The notes: generated by a model from the letters alone, not told the origin. DNA of 64,000 nt from Geomobilimonas luticola (GCF_018476905.1 NZ_JAHCVK010000001.1:1054001-1118000); one strand, 5' to 3'; shown: positions 16,108 through 24,860, counted from the first letter of the stretch. Numbers and translations: made by a program.

Positions 16108-17001
16108 TTAGTCCGTGATGGCGGGCTGGATGATTTTGGAGAGGGGGTACTCCACGATCCCCTCGGCGCCGAGGCTGATAAGTTCCGGGACGATGCGGCG
16201 CACCTCCTTTTCCGGGAGGACGCTCTCGATGGAGACCCAGTCGGAGTTGTAGAGATGGGCCACCGTCGGGTTGTTGAGGCTCGGGAGCACCTTCGTGATC
16301 GCCTCCACCCGGTCGTTGGGGGCGTTCATCTTGATCCCCACCATCCCTTCGGCGGCCAGGGCCGACTTGAGGAGGGTGGCGATCTGCTGGATCTTGGCCC
16401 GCTTCCAGGGATCGGCCCAGGATGCCTTGTTGACGATCAGCACCGGCACCGACTCCATCAGGTCGCAGACGATCCGCAGGTTGTTGGCCCGGATGGTGGA
16501 GCCGGTCTCCGTCACCTCCACGATGGCGTCGCAGAGCCCGTCCACCACCTTCGCCTCCGTCGCCCCCCAGGAGAACTCCACCGTCACCGGTATGTTCCGC
16601 TCGGCGAAGTAGCGCTTGGTGAAGCCGACCAGCTCGGTGGAGATGGTGGCGCCATGGAGGTCTTCCGGCTTCTGCACCTTGGAGTCCTGTGCCACCACCA
16701 GTACCCAGCGGACCGGCCGGCGGGAGACCTTGGAGTAGACCATCTCGCAGACTTCCATCACGTCCGAGTCGTTTTCCCGGACCCAGTCGCGGCCGGCGAT
16801 CCCCACGTCGATGGTTCCCCTCTCAACGTACTTCCCCATCTCCTGGGGACGGATCAGCTTGCAGTTCATCTCGTCGTCGTCGATGGTGGGGAAGTAGCTG
16901 CGGGACGAAATTCCCACCTTCCACCCCGCCTGCTTGAACAGGTCAACGGTGGCGTCTTCCAGGCTCCCCTTGGGAATGCCGAATTTCAGTATATTTGACA
17001 T
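16108..17001 (-). CDS. hisG: ATP phosphoribosyltransferase, long form
   Basis: This 297-residue protein matches long-form HisG, which carries a C-terminal ACT-like regulatory domain and does not need HisZ. Visible signatures are the N-terminal [12 protein letters not shown], the DVGIAGRDW segment and the PRPP-loop-like block around [13 protein letters not shown]. The enzyme joins ATP and PRPP in the first step of histidine synthesis and is usually feedback-inhibited by histidine. It lies downstream of hisI on the same strand, but a 241-bp inverted-repeat region separates them, so it may have its own expression control. Confidence 0.95.
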   Translation of the reverse strand: MSNILKFGIPKGSLEDATVDLFKQAGWKVGISSRSYFPTIDDDEMNCKLIRPQEMGKYVERGTIDVGIAGRDWVRENDSDVMEVCEMVYSKVSRRPVRWVLVVAQDSKVQKPEDLHGATISTELVGFTKRYFAERNIPVTVEFSWGATEAKVVDGLCDAIVEVTETGSTIRANNLRIVCDLMESVPVLIVNKASWADPWKRAKIQQIATLLKSALAAEGMVGIKMNAPNDRVEAITKVLPSLNNPTVAHLYNSDWVSIESVLPEKEVRRIVPELISLGAEGIVEYPLSKIIQPAITD

Positions 17002-17032
17002 GGAAACCTCTCAATTCTTGACTATGAATTCT

Positions 17033-17240
17033 GACGCAACGATGCTAAGGCGCAAAAAAATACATTTAACCCAAAAACACAATTGAACGCGGAAAAAGCG
17101 GAGAACATCCGATAAAGGCGGATAAACCTCTGATTTGGGTTTGGTTGAAGTTGGGCCTGAATCCGCTGATATCCCGATTTTTCCGACTTTTCCGTGTCCC
17201 GAATGATTTAAGGTTCTCTTTGCGCATCTGCGTCAAAAAA
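17033..17240. repeat. inverted-repeat (MITE/REP-like) element between hisI and hisG
   Basis: The outer ends, GACGCA..GATG..GCGCAAAAA at 17033-17058 and TTTGCGCATCTGCGTC at 17219-17235, are inverted relative to each other. An inner pair at about 17087-17123 and 17160-17196 (GGAAAAAGCGGAgAAcATC against GATTTTTCCGACTTTTCC) is also inverted. The whole ~208 bp could fold into one long imperfect hairpin and holds no gene. Confidence 0.55.
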
Positions 17241-17242
17241 GC

Positions 17243-17620
17243 TTATTTTTTGTAAACTTCGTTCGGGTCGAACAGCGGCTTGGAATGCTCCACCCACTGG
17301 TCGTTCTCCCAGCGGACGTAGAAACAGCTCCGGTTTCCCGTGTGGCAGGCGGCGGGGCCGTTCTGTTTCACTTTGATCACCACGGTGTCGGCGTCGCAGT
17401 CGGTGAGAACCTCCATCACCTCCTGGGTGTTCCCCGACTCCTCCCCCTTCATCCAGTACTTGTTCCGGGTCCGGCTGAAAAACCAGGTCTTGCCGTCCTT
17501 CAGGGTCAGGTCCAGGGTCTTCTGGTCCATGAAGGCGACCATCAGCACCTCACCGTTCTCGTAGTCCTGGATGATGGCGGGGATCAGCCCCCCCATCTTG
17601 TCGAAATCGATCTTGATCAT
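17243..17620 (-). CDS. hisI: phosphoribosyl-AMP cyclohydrolase
   Basis: The 125-residue product is the stand-alone cyclohydrolase form without a HisE domain. It shows [27 protein letters not shown] and the metal-binding stretch [11 protein letters not shown], then [11 protein letters not shown], all standard for HisI. It opens the purine ring of phosphoribosyl-AMP in histidine synthesis. A GGAG site lies ahead of the ATG. It precedes hisG on the minus strand. The other his genes are outside the window. Confidence 0.95.
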   Translation of the reverse strand: MIKIDFDKMGGLIPAIIQDYENGEVLMVAFMDQKTLDLTLKDGKTWFFSRTRNKYWMKGEESGNTQEVMEVLTDCDADTVVIKVKQNGPAACHTGNRSCFYVRWENDQWVEHSKPLFDPNEVYKK

Positions 17621-17725
17621 TGCGTCGTTTCTCCTCTTTTCCGAGTAAAAGCCTTCATGTAATACACCGCTCCCCGGCGGGGTGTCAACAGGAGAATAGG
17701 CGGCAATTACCGTGAAGAAGTTGTG

Positions 17726-18040
17726 TTACGCCGCCCGGAGGGTGCGAATCCGTCCCAGGTCGTTCGCCAGTTCCTTCTCTGCCTGCCACAGGTCCACTGC
17801 CCGTTGGGCATTGAGCCAGAATTCGGGGCTGTTGCCGAACAGGCGGGAAAGCCGGAGCGCCATGGCTGGGGTAAGTGCCCGCCGCTCACGGAGCAGTTCG
17901 TTCACGGTCTGGCGCGACACGCCGAGCGTTTCGGCAAGAGTGGCGACGGTCAACCCGTAATCCGGCATGAAATCCTCGCGGAGCATGGCACCGGGGTGGG
18001 TCGGGGGAATCTGGCGTTTTCCTCTGTTCTTGATACTCAT
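17726..18040 (-). CDS. higA: HigA-type antitoxin
   Basis: The 104-residue protein has the HigA N-terminus (HPGAMLREDFMPDYGLT) and an XRE helix-turn-helix (VATLAETLGVSRQTVNELLRE, about residues 33-53). The FGNSPEFWLNAQRAVDLWQ block of this family follows. It should bind and neutralise HigB and repress the pair by binding upstream. It lies eight bases downstream of higB, in the toxin-first order usual for this family. Confidence 0.9.
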   Translation of the reverse strand: MSIKNRGKRQIPPTHPGAMLREDFMPDYGLTVATLAETLGVSRQTVNELLRERRALTPAMALRLSRLFGNSPEFWLNAQRAVDLWQAEKELANDLGRIRTLRAA

Positions 18041-18048
18041 GGTGTACC

Positions 18049-18330
18049 TCAGTGATAGTCGGTTATTTCCACGTCAAAAGCGTCGCCGTCTTCCCAACGA
18101 AAGCAGATCCGCCACTGATCATTGATGGATATTGAATGCTGGCCGGTACGATCTCCCTTCAGTGGATGGAGACGGTTGCTGGGTGGGACTTTCAGGTCGT
18201 CGAGGCTGCTAGCCAGGTCTATGTATTCCAGCCGGCGAACCGCCCTGCCAGTGACATCCGCAGGCAAACGTCGTGACTTGCCGGTGAGGTAGAGTTGCTG
18301 CGTATGCTTGTCGGCGAATGTTTTGATCAC
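18049..18330 (-). CDS. higB: HigB-type mRNA interferase toxin
   Basis: This 93-residue RelE-superfamily protein matches HigB: IKTFADKHTQQLY at the start, RRLEYIDLA and LKVPPSNRLHPLKGDR in the middle, and the catalytic-end pattern SISINDQWRICFRW. The toxin cleaves mRNA at the ribosome. I prefer the GTG at 18330 because it gives the family N-terminus MIKTF; a GTG three codons upstream (18339) is also possible. Paired inverted repeats just upstream probably form the operator. It sits in the accessory patch with the attC-like site. Confidence 0.88.
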   Translation of the reverse strand: MIKTFADKHTQQLYLTGKSRRLPADVTGRAVRRLEYIDLASSLDDLKVPPSNRLHPLKGDRTGQHSISINDQWRICFRWEDGDAFDVEITDYH

Positions 18331-18344
18331 ATGAACCACTATAA

Positions 18345-18393
18345 TTTGTCACGCGGTGCGTGTCAATAGCTTGTGTCACTTTGTGCGTGACAA
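18345..18393 (-). promoter_or_regulatory. putative HigA operator/promoter region of higBA
   Basis: Two adjacent inverted repeats precede higB: TTGTCACGC-ggt-GCGTGTCAA (about 18346-18366, one mismatch) and TGTCAC-tttgtgc-GTGACA (about 18373-18391). Both share the half-site TGTCAC. Such repeats fit autoregulation by the antitoxin. Confidence 0.5.
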
Positions 18394-18486
18394 AAACTTG
18401 GACGATTCCTTTGGGCAGGGGGGATAGTTTTGGGGATGTTAACGGGGCCCTGTGCTTCCGAGATGCACGCTTCGAAGATTACACAT

Positions 18487-18972
18487 TCAATCGTGGCGCG
18501 CCGCCTCGATTGCAGCGATGTCGATCTTTTTCATCTCCAGCATTGCATCGAAAGCACGCTTGGCAGCGGCGGGATCGGGATCGGTTATCGCTTCTGTCAG
18601 CGCGATCGGCGTAATCTGCCAGGACAAGCCCCATTTATCCTGGCACCAGCCGCACGCATTCTCTTCACCACCGTTGCCGACGATGGCGTTCCAGTAACGA
18701 TCGGTTTCGGCCTGGTCGACGGTTGCGACCTGAAACGAAAATGCCCAGTTGTGTTTGACCTCGGGTCCGCCATTGAGCCCGAGGCAGGGAATTCCCATCA
18801 CGGTAAACTCGACCGTCAACACATCCCCTTTTTTCCCGGAAGGAAAGTCCCCCGGCGCGAGGTGCACCGCGCCAACGGATGAATCTGGAAAGGTCCTGGC
18901 ATAAAATCGCGCCGCCTCCTCGGCGTCGCCATCGTACCAAAGGCAAATCGTATTCTTTGCGTGCTTATTCAT
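18487..18972 (-). CDS. PhnB-like VOC-family protein
   Basis: The 161-residue protein has the PhnB/YjdN N-terminus (TICLWYDGDAEEAARFYARTF) and the NACGWCQDKWGLSWQITP block of the vicinal oxygen chelate family, often annotated as 3-demethylubiquinone methyltransferase-like. The real function of this subfamily is not settled. It is preceded by a good ribosome site (GGAGGGG) that starts about 45 bases after an attC-like palindrome. Proteins of this type are frequent in integron gene cassettes, which agrees with the palindrome next to it. No attC-like site is evident after its stop. Confidence 0.85.
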   Translation of the reverse strand: MNKHAKNTICLWYDGDAEEAARFYARTFPDSSVGAVHLAPGDFPSGKKGDVLTVEFTVMGIPCLGLNGGPEVKHNWAFSFQVATVDQAETDRYWNAIVGNGGEENACGWCQDKWGLSWQITPIALTEAITDPDPAAAKRAFDAMLEMKKIDIAAIEAARHD

Positions 18973-19015
18973 GTCACCCCTCCTGGTCTATGGACGTGTT
19001 ACTTCATCTTAATTC

Positions 19016-19084
19016 GCATAACGTCGTGGGCGGTGAGCGGGGCGGCGGCTTTTCGCCGTAGCCGCTCCACTGGCCTTGTTAGGC
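19016..19084 (-). other. attC-like integron recombination site
   Basis: Read on the minus strand, this 69-bp imperfect palindrome starts with GCCTAAC followed by AAG (an R''-type box matching RYYYAAC) and ends with GTTATGC (R'-type, one base off GTTRRRY). The inner arms GAGCGG/CCGCTC, plus flanking GGC/GCC with unpaired bases, form the stem. The TAA stop of the HNH gene lies in the R'' box, as is usual for gene cassettes. No intI gene or second attC is seen in the window. Confidence 0.6.
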
Positions 19085-20053
19085 ACCCTCTTCCATTCGA
19101 TTGCTTTTACCAAGATTGCAGTGCTGACAAAGCGCGCGAAGGTTACAAATCTCTGTCTTGCCTCCCTTCGAAAAGGGGATAATGTGGTCTACATGAAGGC
19201 GGCAATCAATAGACATAGCTGGAGAATTTCCGCAGAGTACGCACTTAAAGCGGTCTCGGTTGAGTACGGTATATCGAAGCCCCAGTTTTATGTCCCGACA
19301 ATTTTCTTCTTCTACTTTTGATTTTTTTGTTGAATATTGACTGATTGAAGCACCGGAATCGATTCCCGGCGGGGCATCAGCGGACTGAACATCGCTGTTG
19401 ACCCGCTCCACAAATGCATATAGTGCCTTTGTCCACGAGCCCCACCTGAGAGTGTATGCCTTGGGGCCAACTACGGACGGGGCAATTGTCATCTCTCTAT
19501 GCTGTGGAGCTCGCCCGTAATGGCTCCAGACCTGCAATAAATTCTCGAAACACTCTTCATCTGTGTACCGTTTGCCCAATGCATTTGTTGACAAACCAGC
19601 AGCCTGCATTGCCTTGTGCCACGTGCCAAAGGCTCTTCTGATTACAGCATCTGTAAATTTTGCATTCGCATTGAACTGCTTCCTACTGAACTCTTTGACA
19701 CCAAGAAGATTCGAAACCCTTTGGAGTTCTGAGATAATATCCTCTTTGCGCACTTCCTTATTTGAAGAATCGAAACGTTCAGATAAGCCGGCAGCACAAA
19801 GTGCTTGCTCCCAACTTCCGAAACGCTTCTGAATTGTAGACGGACTGACTCGGGAGTGTTTCCTGAACTCCGTGGTGGAGATCGTTGGATGCTGAATAAG
19901 TTCGGCTACACGTCTAATTTCCATAAACAGTGCTTCGTCCGTATACTCTGGAAGGCGTTTTAGCACAAATTCCATTTTCTTCCTTTTCTGCGTAACTACT
20001 TCGTAACTACTTGTATTGGCGTGAACCCCTCGTTCGTTTTTCCCTTTTGCCAT
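19079..20053 (-). CDS. HNH endonuclease with three homing-endonuclease-type repeats
   Basis: The 324-residue protein has three ~55-residue repeats (about residues 35-95, 100-160 and 163-215). They end in the similar motifs FGSWEQALCAAGLS, FGTWHKAMQAAGLS and WGSWTKALYAF, as in the HNH-associated DNA-binding repeat. A C-terminal HNH nuclease domain follows (CVLCG, LHVDHIIPFSKGGKTEICN, LCQHCN). The gene is clearly more AT-rich than its neighbours, which indicates acquisition by transfer. It could be a homing or mobile-element nuclease or a defence nuclease. Its stop codon overlaps the attC-like site. Confidence 0.85.
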   Translation of the reverse strand: MAKGKNERGVHANTSSYEVVTQKRKKMEFVLKRLPEYTDEALFMEIRRVAELIQHPTISTTEFRKHSRVSPSTIQKRFGSWEQALCAAGLSERFDSSNKEVRKEDIISELQRVSNLLGVKEFSRKQFNANAKFTDAVIRRAFGTWHKAMQAAGLSTNALGKRYTDEECFENLLQVWSHYGRAPQHREMTIAPSVVGPKAYTLRWGSWTKALYAFVERVNSDVQSADAPPGIDSGASISQYSTKKSKVEEENCRDIKLGLRYTVLNRDRFKCVLCGNSPAMSIDCRLHVDHIIPFSKGGKTEICNLRALCQHCNLGKSNRMEEGA

Positions 20054-20215
20054 GGTTCAATACATCAAAAATATACGCATTCCTCGACAGGCTGTAAATG
20101 ATTTTTCCAATGAATTTAAATTATTGCTGAACTGCTGAGCCAACTTATCCCGACTATCAAGTATAATTAAAATTTTAGTCTCGCTAAAAAAATCCGTTTT
20201 CGCTATACTCCCCGG

Positions 20216-21088
20216 GTGAGTACCCTCGCCTTTATCCTCATCGTCATCTCTGCCGTCATGCACGCCCTCTGGAACCTGCTGGTGAAGCGGAGCCGTCACA
20301 AGACGGTCTTCATCTGGTGGATGTTCGTCGCCTCAGGCGGACTCTTTACGGTCACCCTGCCGCTGGTGCCGGAGCGGTTCCACTGGCCCGACGTGACGAC
20401 GCTCCTGCTCGTGACGGTGGGGGCGGTCTGTTTCGTCCTCTACCACCTGCTGAACGGCCGCGCCTACCAGGAGGGGGACCTGTCGGTGGTCTACCCCCTC
20501 TGTCAGACCTCCATGGTCTATGTCCCCATCTGGGGGATGTGGCTCCTGCGGGAGCGACTGACGCCCCTCGGGATCGCCGGCATTCTGGTCGTCATCTTCG
20601 GGGCCTTCTCGGTGCAGATGGAGCGTCTCTCCTTTTCCGAGTTCATCCGCCCATTCCGCAATCTCGGTTCCCGGTCGGTGCAGTACGCCCTGGCGGCGGG
20701 ATTCATCTACTCCCTCGGCTCCATCGCCGAAAAGGTCGGCGTCCGCGACTACTCCCCCCTCTACTTCACCTATTTTCTCGTCCTGATCATGCTGGGGATC
20801 ATGAGCTTCAATATCCTCCGCCCCCGCTACCATCCCCACATTGTTGCCGAACTGCGGGAGCACTGGGGGCTCATCCTCGTGAGCGGCCCGGTGATGATGG
20901 CGTCGTTTCTCACCTTTCGCTACGGCCTCAATCTCTCCCCCGTGAGCTACGCCGTGCCGGTGCGCCAGGTGAGCATCCTCATGGGGGTGCTCATCGGCAT
21001 CTTCTTCCTCGGCGAGTCGTGCGGCCGGATACGGTTCGGGGCGGCGCTGGTTATCCTGGCCGGCGCCCTCCTCATCCGCCTCGGCTGA
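20216..21088 (+). CDS. EamA/DMT-family transporter
   Basis: The 290-residue protein has about ten hydrophobic segments in two EamA halves (ALWNLLVKRSR early; SYAVPVRQVSILMGVLIGIFFLGE in the second half). It is probably an exporter of small metabolites; substrate unknown. The GTG at 20216 follows a TATACT hexamer (20204-20209) by only six bases and has no ribosome-binding site, so the mRNA may be leaderless. It marks the return to normal high GC after the accessory patch. Confidence 0.8.
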   Translation: MSTLAFILIVISAVMHALWNLLVKRSRHKTVFIWWMFVASGGLFTVTLPLVPERFHWPDVTTLLLVTVGAVCFVLYHLLNGRAYQEGDLSVVYPLCQTSMVYVPIWGMWLLRERLTPLGIAGILVVIFGAFSVQMERLSFSEFIRPFRNLGSRSVQYALAAGFIYSLGSIAEKVGVRDYSPLYFTYFLVLIMLGIMSFNILRPRYHPHIVAELREHWGLILVSGPVMMASFLTFRYGLNLSPVSYAVPVRQVSILMGVLIGIFFLGESCGRIRFGAALVILAGALLIRLG

Positions 21089-21420
21089 ATAACCTCCGCT
21101 AGCATTACCTCGGGTTCAACCGTCACGGTTGTCCTTCTCGCGTGCTGCCATGGGTGTCAATCTCCGCATTTTTATGGTATAGATTAAAAGCTACAGATTG
21201 AGCGTGTTGCAAAACTTCCACAATATTCCCTCCCCCCTTTGTGGGGGAGGGCCAGGGAGAGGGGAGTGAAGGCAGTTTTGCCCTCCCCCTGACCCCCTCC
21301 CATAAAGGGAGGGGGACTTGTCAAGGCTTTTGCAAAAGGCTCGATTGAAAGCAGGAGGTTCAAAAGTCAACCGACCCGGCTGTTCCGGCCAATCTGCCGC
21401 TGACCTGAAGGAGGCTCGAT
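21089..21420. repeat. intergenic region with an inverted-repeat element (about 21196-21346)
   Basis: ATTGAGCGTGTTGCAAAA near 21197 and TTTTGCAAAAGGCTCGAT near 21328-21345 are inverted ends. Inside are two G/C-rich hairpin stretches (CCCTCCC...GGGAGGG type, 21228-21250 and 21281-21315). The element resembles small palindromic intergenic repeats. No gene is supported here; a minus-strand open frame crossing it is an artefact of the repeat. Confidence 0.5.
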
Positions 21421-21615
21421 ATGTTTCTGGCACGCGACAAGGATAAGCATCTCTACCTGTTCGACAAGCTCCCCGTCCGGGGGGAGAACTGCTGGTGGGC
21501 CGAGTCGGGGGTGGACGGCACGTACCTCCGCCTCAACGACTCCCTCTACCCGGAAGTGACCTGGGAGTCGGACCCGTTCCCCGTCTATCTCACCACTACC
21601 CCTCCGGGGAAGTAG
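21421..21615 (+). CDS. small hypothetical protein (64 aa)
   Basis: A strong AAGGAGG site precedes the ATG. The 64-residue product is acidic and aromatic (RGENCWWAESGVDGTYLRL), with no signal peptide or membrane segment. It ends 19 bases before the Old Yellow Enzyme gene and is probably cotranscribed with it. I do not recognise the family. Confidence 0.65.
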   Translation: MFLARDKDKHLYLFDKLPVRGENCWWAESGVDGTYLRLNDSLYPEVTWESDPFPVYLTTTPPGK

Positions 21616-21634
21616 CCTGCGCAAGGAGAACACC

Positions 21635-22699
21635 ATGAGCCGTCTGTTTTCACCCCTCACGCTACGCGGGTTGACGTTTCGCAACCGTATCTTCGTCTCC
21701 CCCATGTGCCAGTATTCCAGCCGGGACGGCATGCCGACCGACTGGCACCTGGTCCACCTGGGGAGCCGTGCCGTGGGTGGGGCGGGGTTGGTGATGGTGG
21801 AGGCGACGGCGGTCTCTCCCGAGGGGAGGATCAGCCCGGACGACAGCGGCATCTGGAGCGATCCCCACGGGGAGGCTTTTGCCCCCATCGCCCGCTTCAT
21901 CCGGGAGCAGGGGGCCGTGCCGGCCCTCCAACTGGCCCATGCCGGCCGCAAGTCCTCCTGCAGCGCCCCCTGGCATGGGGGCGGTCCCGTGGAAGCGGGC
22001 AATGGCGGCTGGCAGACTGCGGCACCGAGCCCGCTTCCTTTCGATACCGGCCACCCCGTCCCCCGGGAGCTTGCTCTTGAGGAAATGGAGGAAATCCGGG
22101 AGCAGTTCGCCGCCGGTGCGCGTCGGTCGCTGGCGGCCGGGTTTCAGGTGGTGGAGGTGCACATGGCCCACGGCTACCTGCTGAACGAGTTCCTCTCCCC
22201 CCTTGCCAACCGGCGGACCGACGACTACGGGGGGAGCCTGGAGAACCGGATGCGCTTTCCCCTGGAGGTCGCCCGGACGGTGCGGGAGATCTGGCCTGCC
22301 GACCTGCCGGTGTTCGTGCGAATTTCGGCCACCGACTGGGTGGAGGGTGGCTGGGACCTGGAGCAGTCCCTGGTCCTCTGCCGGCGGCTGAAGGAGCTGG
22401 GGATCGATCTCATCGACTGCTCGTCGGGGGGGCTGATGCCCCATGCGAACGTTCCCGTGGGGCCCGGCTACCAGACCCCCTTTGCCGCTGCCATCCGGCG
22501 GGAGGTGTCGATCGCCACCGGGGCAGTGGGGATGATCACGAGCCCCGTGCAGGCGGAGCAGATCATTGCCACGGGGATTGCCGACACGGTGCTCCTGGCA
22601 CGGGAGATGCTGCGAGATCCCTACTGGCCCATCCATGCGGCAACGGTGCTGAAGGCGGAGCATGTCTGGCCGGTGCAGTACGAACGGGCGAAGGGGTAG
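21635..22699 (+). CDS. Old Yellow Enzyme family NADH:flavin oxidoreductase (YqjM/NamA-like)
   Basis: The 354-residue TIM-barrel flavoprotein has the YqjM-class N-terminus SPMCQYSSRDG, with the redox-tuning Cys near residue 26. It also has HAGRKSSCSAPWHGG, the substrate-binding block EVHMAHGYLLNEFLSPLANRR and a C-terminal phosphate-binding region (TGAVGMI...REMLRDPYWP). Such enzymes reduce activated C=C bonds of enones, nitro compounds or quinones with NADPH. A clear ribosome site (AAGGAG) precedes the ATG. Confidence 0.92.
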   Translation: MSRLFSPLTLRGLTFRNRIFVSPMCQYSSRDGMPTDWHLVHLGSRAVGGAGLVMVEATAVSPEGRISPDDSGIWSDPHGEAFAPIARFIREQGAVPALQLAHAGRKSSCSAPWHGGGPVEAGNGGWQTAAPSPLPFDTGHPVPRELALEEMEEIREQFAAGARRSLAAGFQVVEVHMAHGYLLNEFLSPLANRRTDDYGGSLENRMRFPLEVARTVREIWPADLPVFVRISATDWVEGGWDLEQSLVLCRRLKELGIDLIDCSSGGLMPHANVPVGPGYQTPFAAAIRREVSIATGAVGMITSPVQAEQIIATGIADTVLLAREMLRDPYWPIHAATVLKAEHVWPVQYERAKG

Positions 22700-22708
22700 G
22701 GAGCGTCC

Positions 22709-23185
22709 TTGGGTAAAAAGAGGAAAAAATTCCATCCGTCGTCGAGAGGGCTGCGGGCGATTGCGCTGTTGGAAGGGGCGAAGGGTGCACTGGTGCTCCT
22801 GGTGGGCTTCGGTCTGCTGGCCCTCATCCACCATGACCTCCATGCCGCGGCGGAACAGCTGGTCCGCCACTTCCACATCAACCCCGCCAGCCACTATCCC
22901 CGGGTCTTTCTCGATCTCTCCGGCAGGCTGACGGACATGAAGCTCTGGTCCATGGCCCTGGGGGCCATGTTCTATGCCGCGATCCGCTTCGCCGAGGCGT
23001 ACGGACTCTGGAAGCAGCGGCCATGGGCCGAGTGGTTCGGGCTTCTGAGCGGCGGGATGTACATTCCCATCGAGCTGTACGAAGTGGTGCAGGGGATAAC
23101 CTGGCCCAGGATGACGGTCCTGGCGGTGAACGGGGTGGTGGTGGCGTACCTGTTGGTGGTGGTCGTGCGGTCGAAGGGGAAGTGA
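22709..23185 (+). CDS. DUF2127-like membrane protein
   Basis: The 158-residue protein has a basic N-terminus and about four hydrophobic segments, with LRAIALLEGAKGALVLLVGFGLLALIH at the start and RFAEAYGLWKQRPWAEWFG in the middle. This pattern matches DUF2127. Function is unknown. The start is a TTG at 22709, ten bases after the previous stop. Confidence 0.75.
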   Translation: MGKKRKKFHPSSRGLRAIALLEGAKGALVLLVGFGLLALIHHDLHAAAEQLVRHFHINPASHYPRVFLDLSGRLTDMKLWSMALGAMFYAAIRFAEAYGLWKQRPWAEWFGLLSGGMYIPIELYEVVQGITWPRMTVLAVNGVVVAYLLVVVVRSKGK

Positions 23186-23303
23186 TCCTGTCCCGCCGTA
23201 GGACGTGCATGATGGGGTGGTTACAAAGGGAGGGGCGCTATAGGGCGCCCCTTTTGCATCTCGGACTCTTCTGAAGGGGGCGCGTCTGCGTTTGCCGCCC
23301 CGG

Positions 23304-24512
23304 CTACGGCGACTCGCCATCAGCCACCAGTCGCGGACGTTCCGGGTGGTTCCGGTCACAGGTCTGCCGGTAGAGGAGGGTGACGGCCAGGACCAGCAAT
23401 CCGAGAAGCTGGTAGATGCGTGAATATCCCAGGTAGGGAATGGCGGCGCCGACCAGGTAGGCGCTGGCGCTCATGCCGAAATCGAAAAAAGTGTAGTAGG
23501 TGGCGGCTGCGGCGCCTGTCCGGTGGGGAGGGGATTTGGCGAAGGCGAGGGTTTGCATGGTCGGCACGAGAATGCCGTAGGTGAAGCCGATCAACAGGGC
23601 GGCGGCGAACATTTCGACCGAGCTGCGCGCTGTGCTGAGGAGAAACAGCCCCCCGGCAAGGAACATGGTGGCAGGGTAGATGACGGCGTTTGCGCCGTAA
23701 CGGTTATAGGCGTTGCCGGCCAGCAGGCGGGAGCCGACCGCACAGAGAGCGAGCACGACGAAAAAATAGGCCGAGACCCTGGGTAGGTGGAGCGTATCGG
23801 CATAGACGGATACGAAGGAAAGGACCGCGGTCACTGCCAGCATGATGAGCATCATGACGATGGCCGCGGGTATGGCCCGGGGCTCGAAAAGGGTACGGAA
23901 GCCGATCGTCTCCGCCGCGGCAGGCATGGTTCCCGTTCGTTGGGGAATCGCTATGAGCAGGGAGACGAGCGCCCCCCCGAGGGTCATGAGGGCTGCAAGC
24001 CCGAATACCAAGGGATACCCGCTCACCCTGGCACAGGTTAAACCGAGAAACGGACCTACCGCCATGCCCACGGTGACGGCTGCCGCCACGTAGGCAATCC
24101 CTTCCGCCTTCCGGGCGGACGGGACGATTTCACCCCCCATGGCCATGAGGCGCGTGCTGGCGACGGCAAAACAGGCACCGCTGAAAAAGCGGATGGCCAT
24201 GACCGCCGTGGTGGAGCCGGCAGCGAGCAGCAGGGCGTTGCTTACCATGAAGAGGAACGCCGCACCGGCCAGCGTTTTTGTTTTTCCCATCATCAGCTCG
24301 AACCGCTCCGTCTGGGTTCGGAACAGGACCACGGCAAGAAAAAACAGGGAGTTGGCGCCCCCGGCGGCCAGGGTGGAGCCGTGCAGTTCTTTCATGACGT
24401 AGACCGGCAGGACGGGGAGAAAAAGGGCAAAGGGGGTGTAGATGAGAAAGGTTGCCACGATGGTGAGAAGGTATGGTTTTGTCCAGAGCACTTTTGCGTC
24501 GGAAGAATCCAT
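23304..24512 (-). CDS. MFS transporter
   Basis: The 402-residue protein has twelve hydrophobic segments and the MFS inter-helix basic motif near ARKAEGIAYVAAAVTVGMAVGPFLG. It resembles drug- or metabolite-efflux MFS proteins; the substrate is unknown. I place the start at 24512 (MDSSDAKVLW) because an AGGAG site lies seven bases upstream; a longer frame to 24593 has no such site. It diverges from the htpX leader. Confidence 0.85.
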   Translation of the reverse strand: MDSSDAKVLWTKPYLLTIVATFLIYTPFALFLPVLPVYVMKELHGSTLAAGGANSLFFLAVVLFRTQTERFELMMGKTKTLAGAAFLFMVSNALLLAAGSTTAVMAIRFFSGACFAVASTRLMAMGGEIVPSARKAEGIAYVAAAVTVGMAVGPFLGLTCARVSGYPLVFGLAALMTLGGALVSLLIAIPQRTGTMPAAAETIGFRTLFEPRAIPAAIVMMLIMLAVTAVLSFVSVYADTLHLPRVSAYFFVVLALCAVGSRLLAGNAYNRYGANAVIYPATMFLAGGLFLLSTARSSVEMFAAALLIGFTYGILVPTMQTLAFAKSPPHRTGAAAATYYTFFDFGMSASAYLVGAAIPYLGYSRIYQLLGLLVLAVTLLYRQTCDRNHPERPRLVADGESP

Positions 24513-24860
24513 GATGCTCCTGCTGTGTCCGGCGGTTTCCGCCGGCAATGTCGCTGTCTTGCCACGCCTGTTCTGACGGTGTGCTGTTGACAAGGGACAA
24601 CTTACAGGGAGGTATGGTGGGCTGTCAATATGAAATAAAATTGTTTTACATTTGGCTGGAAGCCGGGGTGTTTTTTTGTTTGCGTTTGGCTTAACAGATT
24701 AAGATAATTGGTTGTACATCATTCAACCAATGTTCTTGTGTCGCGAGCACGAGGAAAGGTAGAAGGCAAACAGAAAGAAACTGCGAATTTTCGGAGCAAC
24801 TCGGAAGGGATTCTTTTTCCCCTTGACATCGGCCGCATGAATTATTAAATTTGGGACGTA
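24513..24860 (+). promoter_or_regulatory. divergent promoter region between the MFS gene and htpX
   Basis: The stretch holds no convincing gene. TTGACA at 24823-24828 with a TTAAAT-type -10 at 24845-24850 is the likely plus-strand promoter of the riboswitch transcript. TTGGTTG (24708-24714) and CAACCAA (24724-24730) form a small palindrome of unknown use. Confidence 0.45.

Noticed and set aside
21191-21433. 80-residue minus-strand ORF over the intergenic repeat
   Set aside because: It is generated by the palindromic repeat and overlaps the ribosome site of the 64-residue gene on the other strand.
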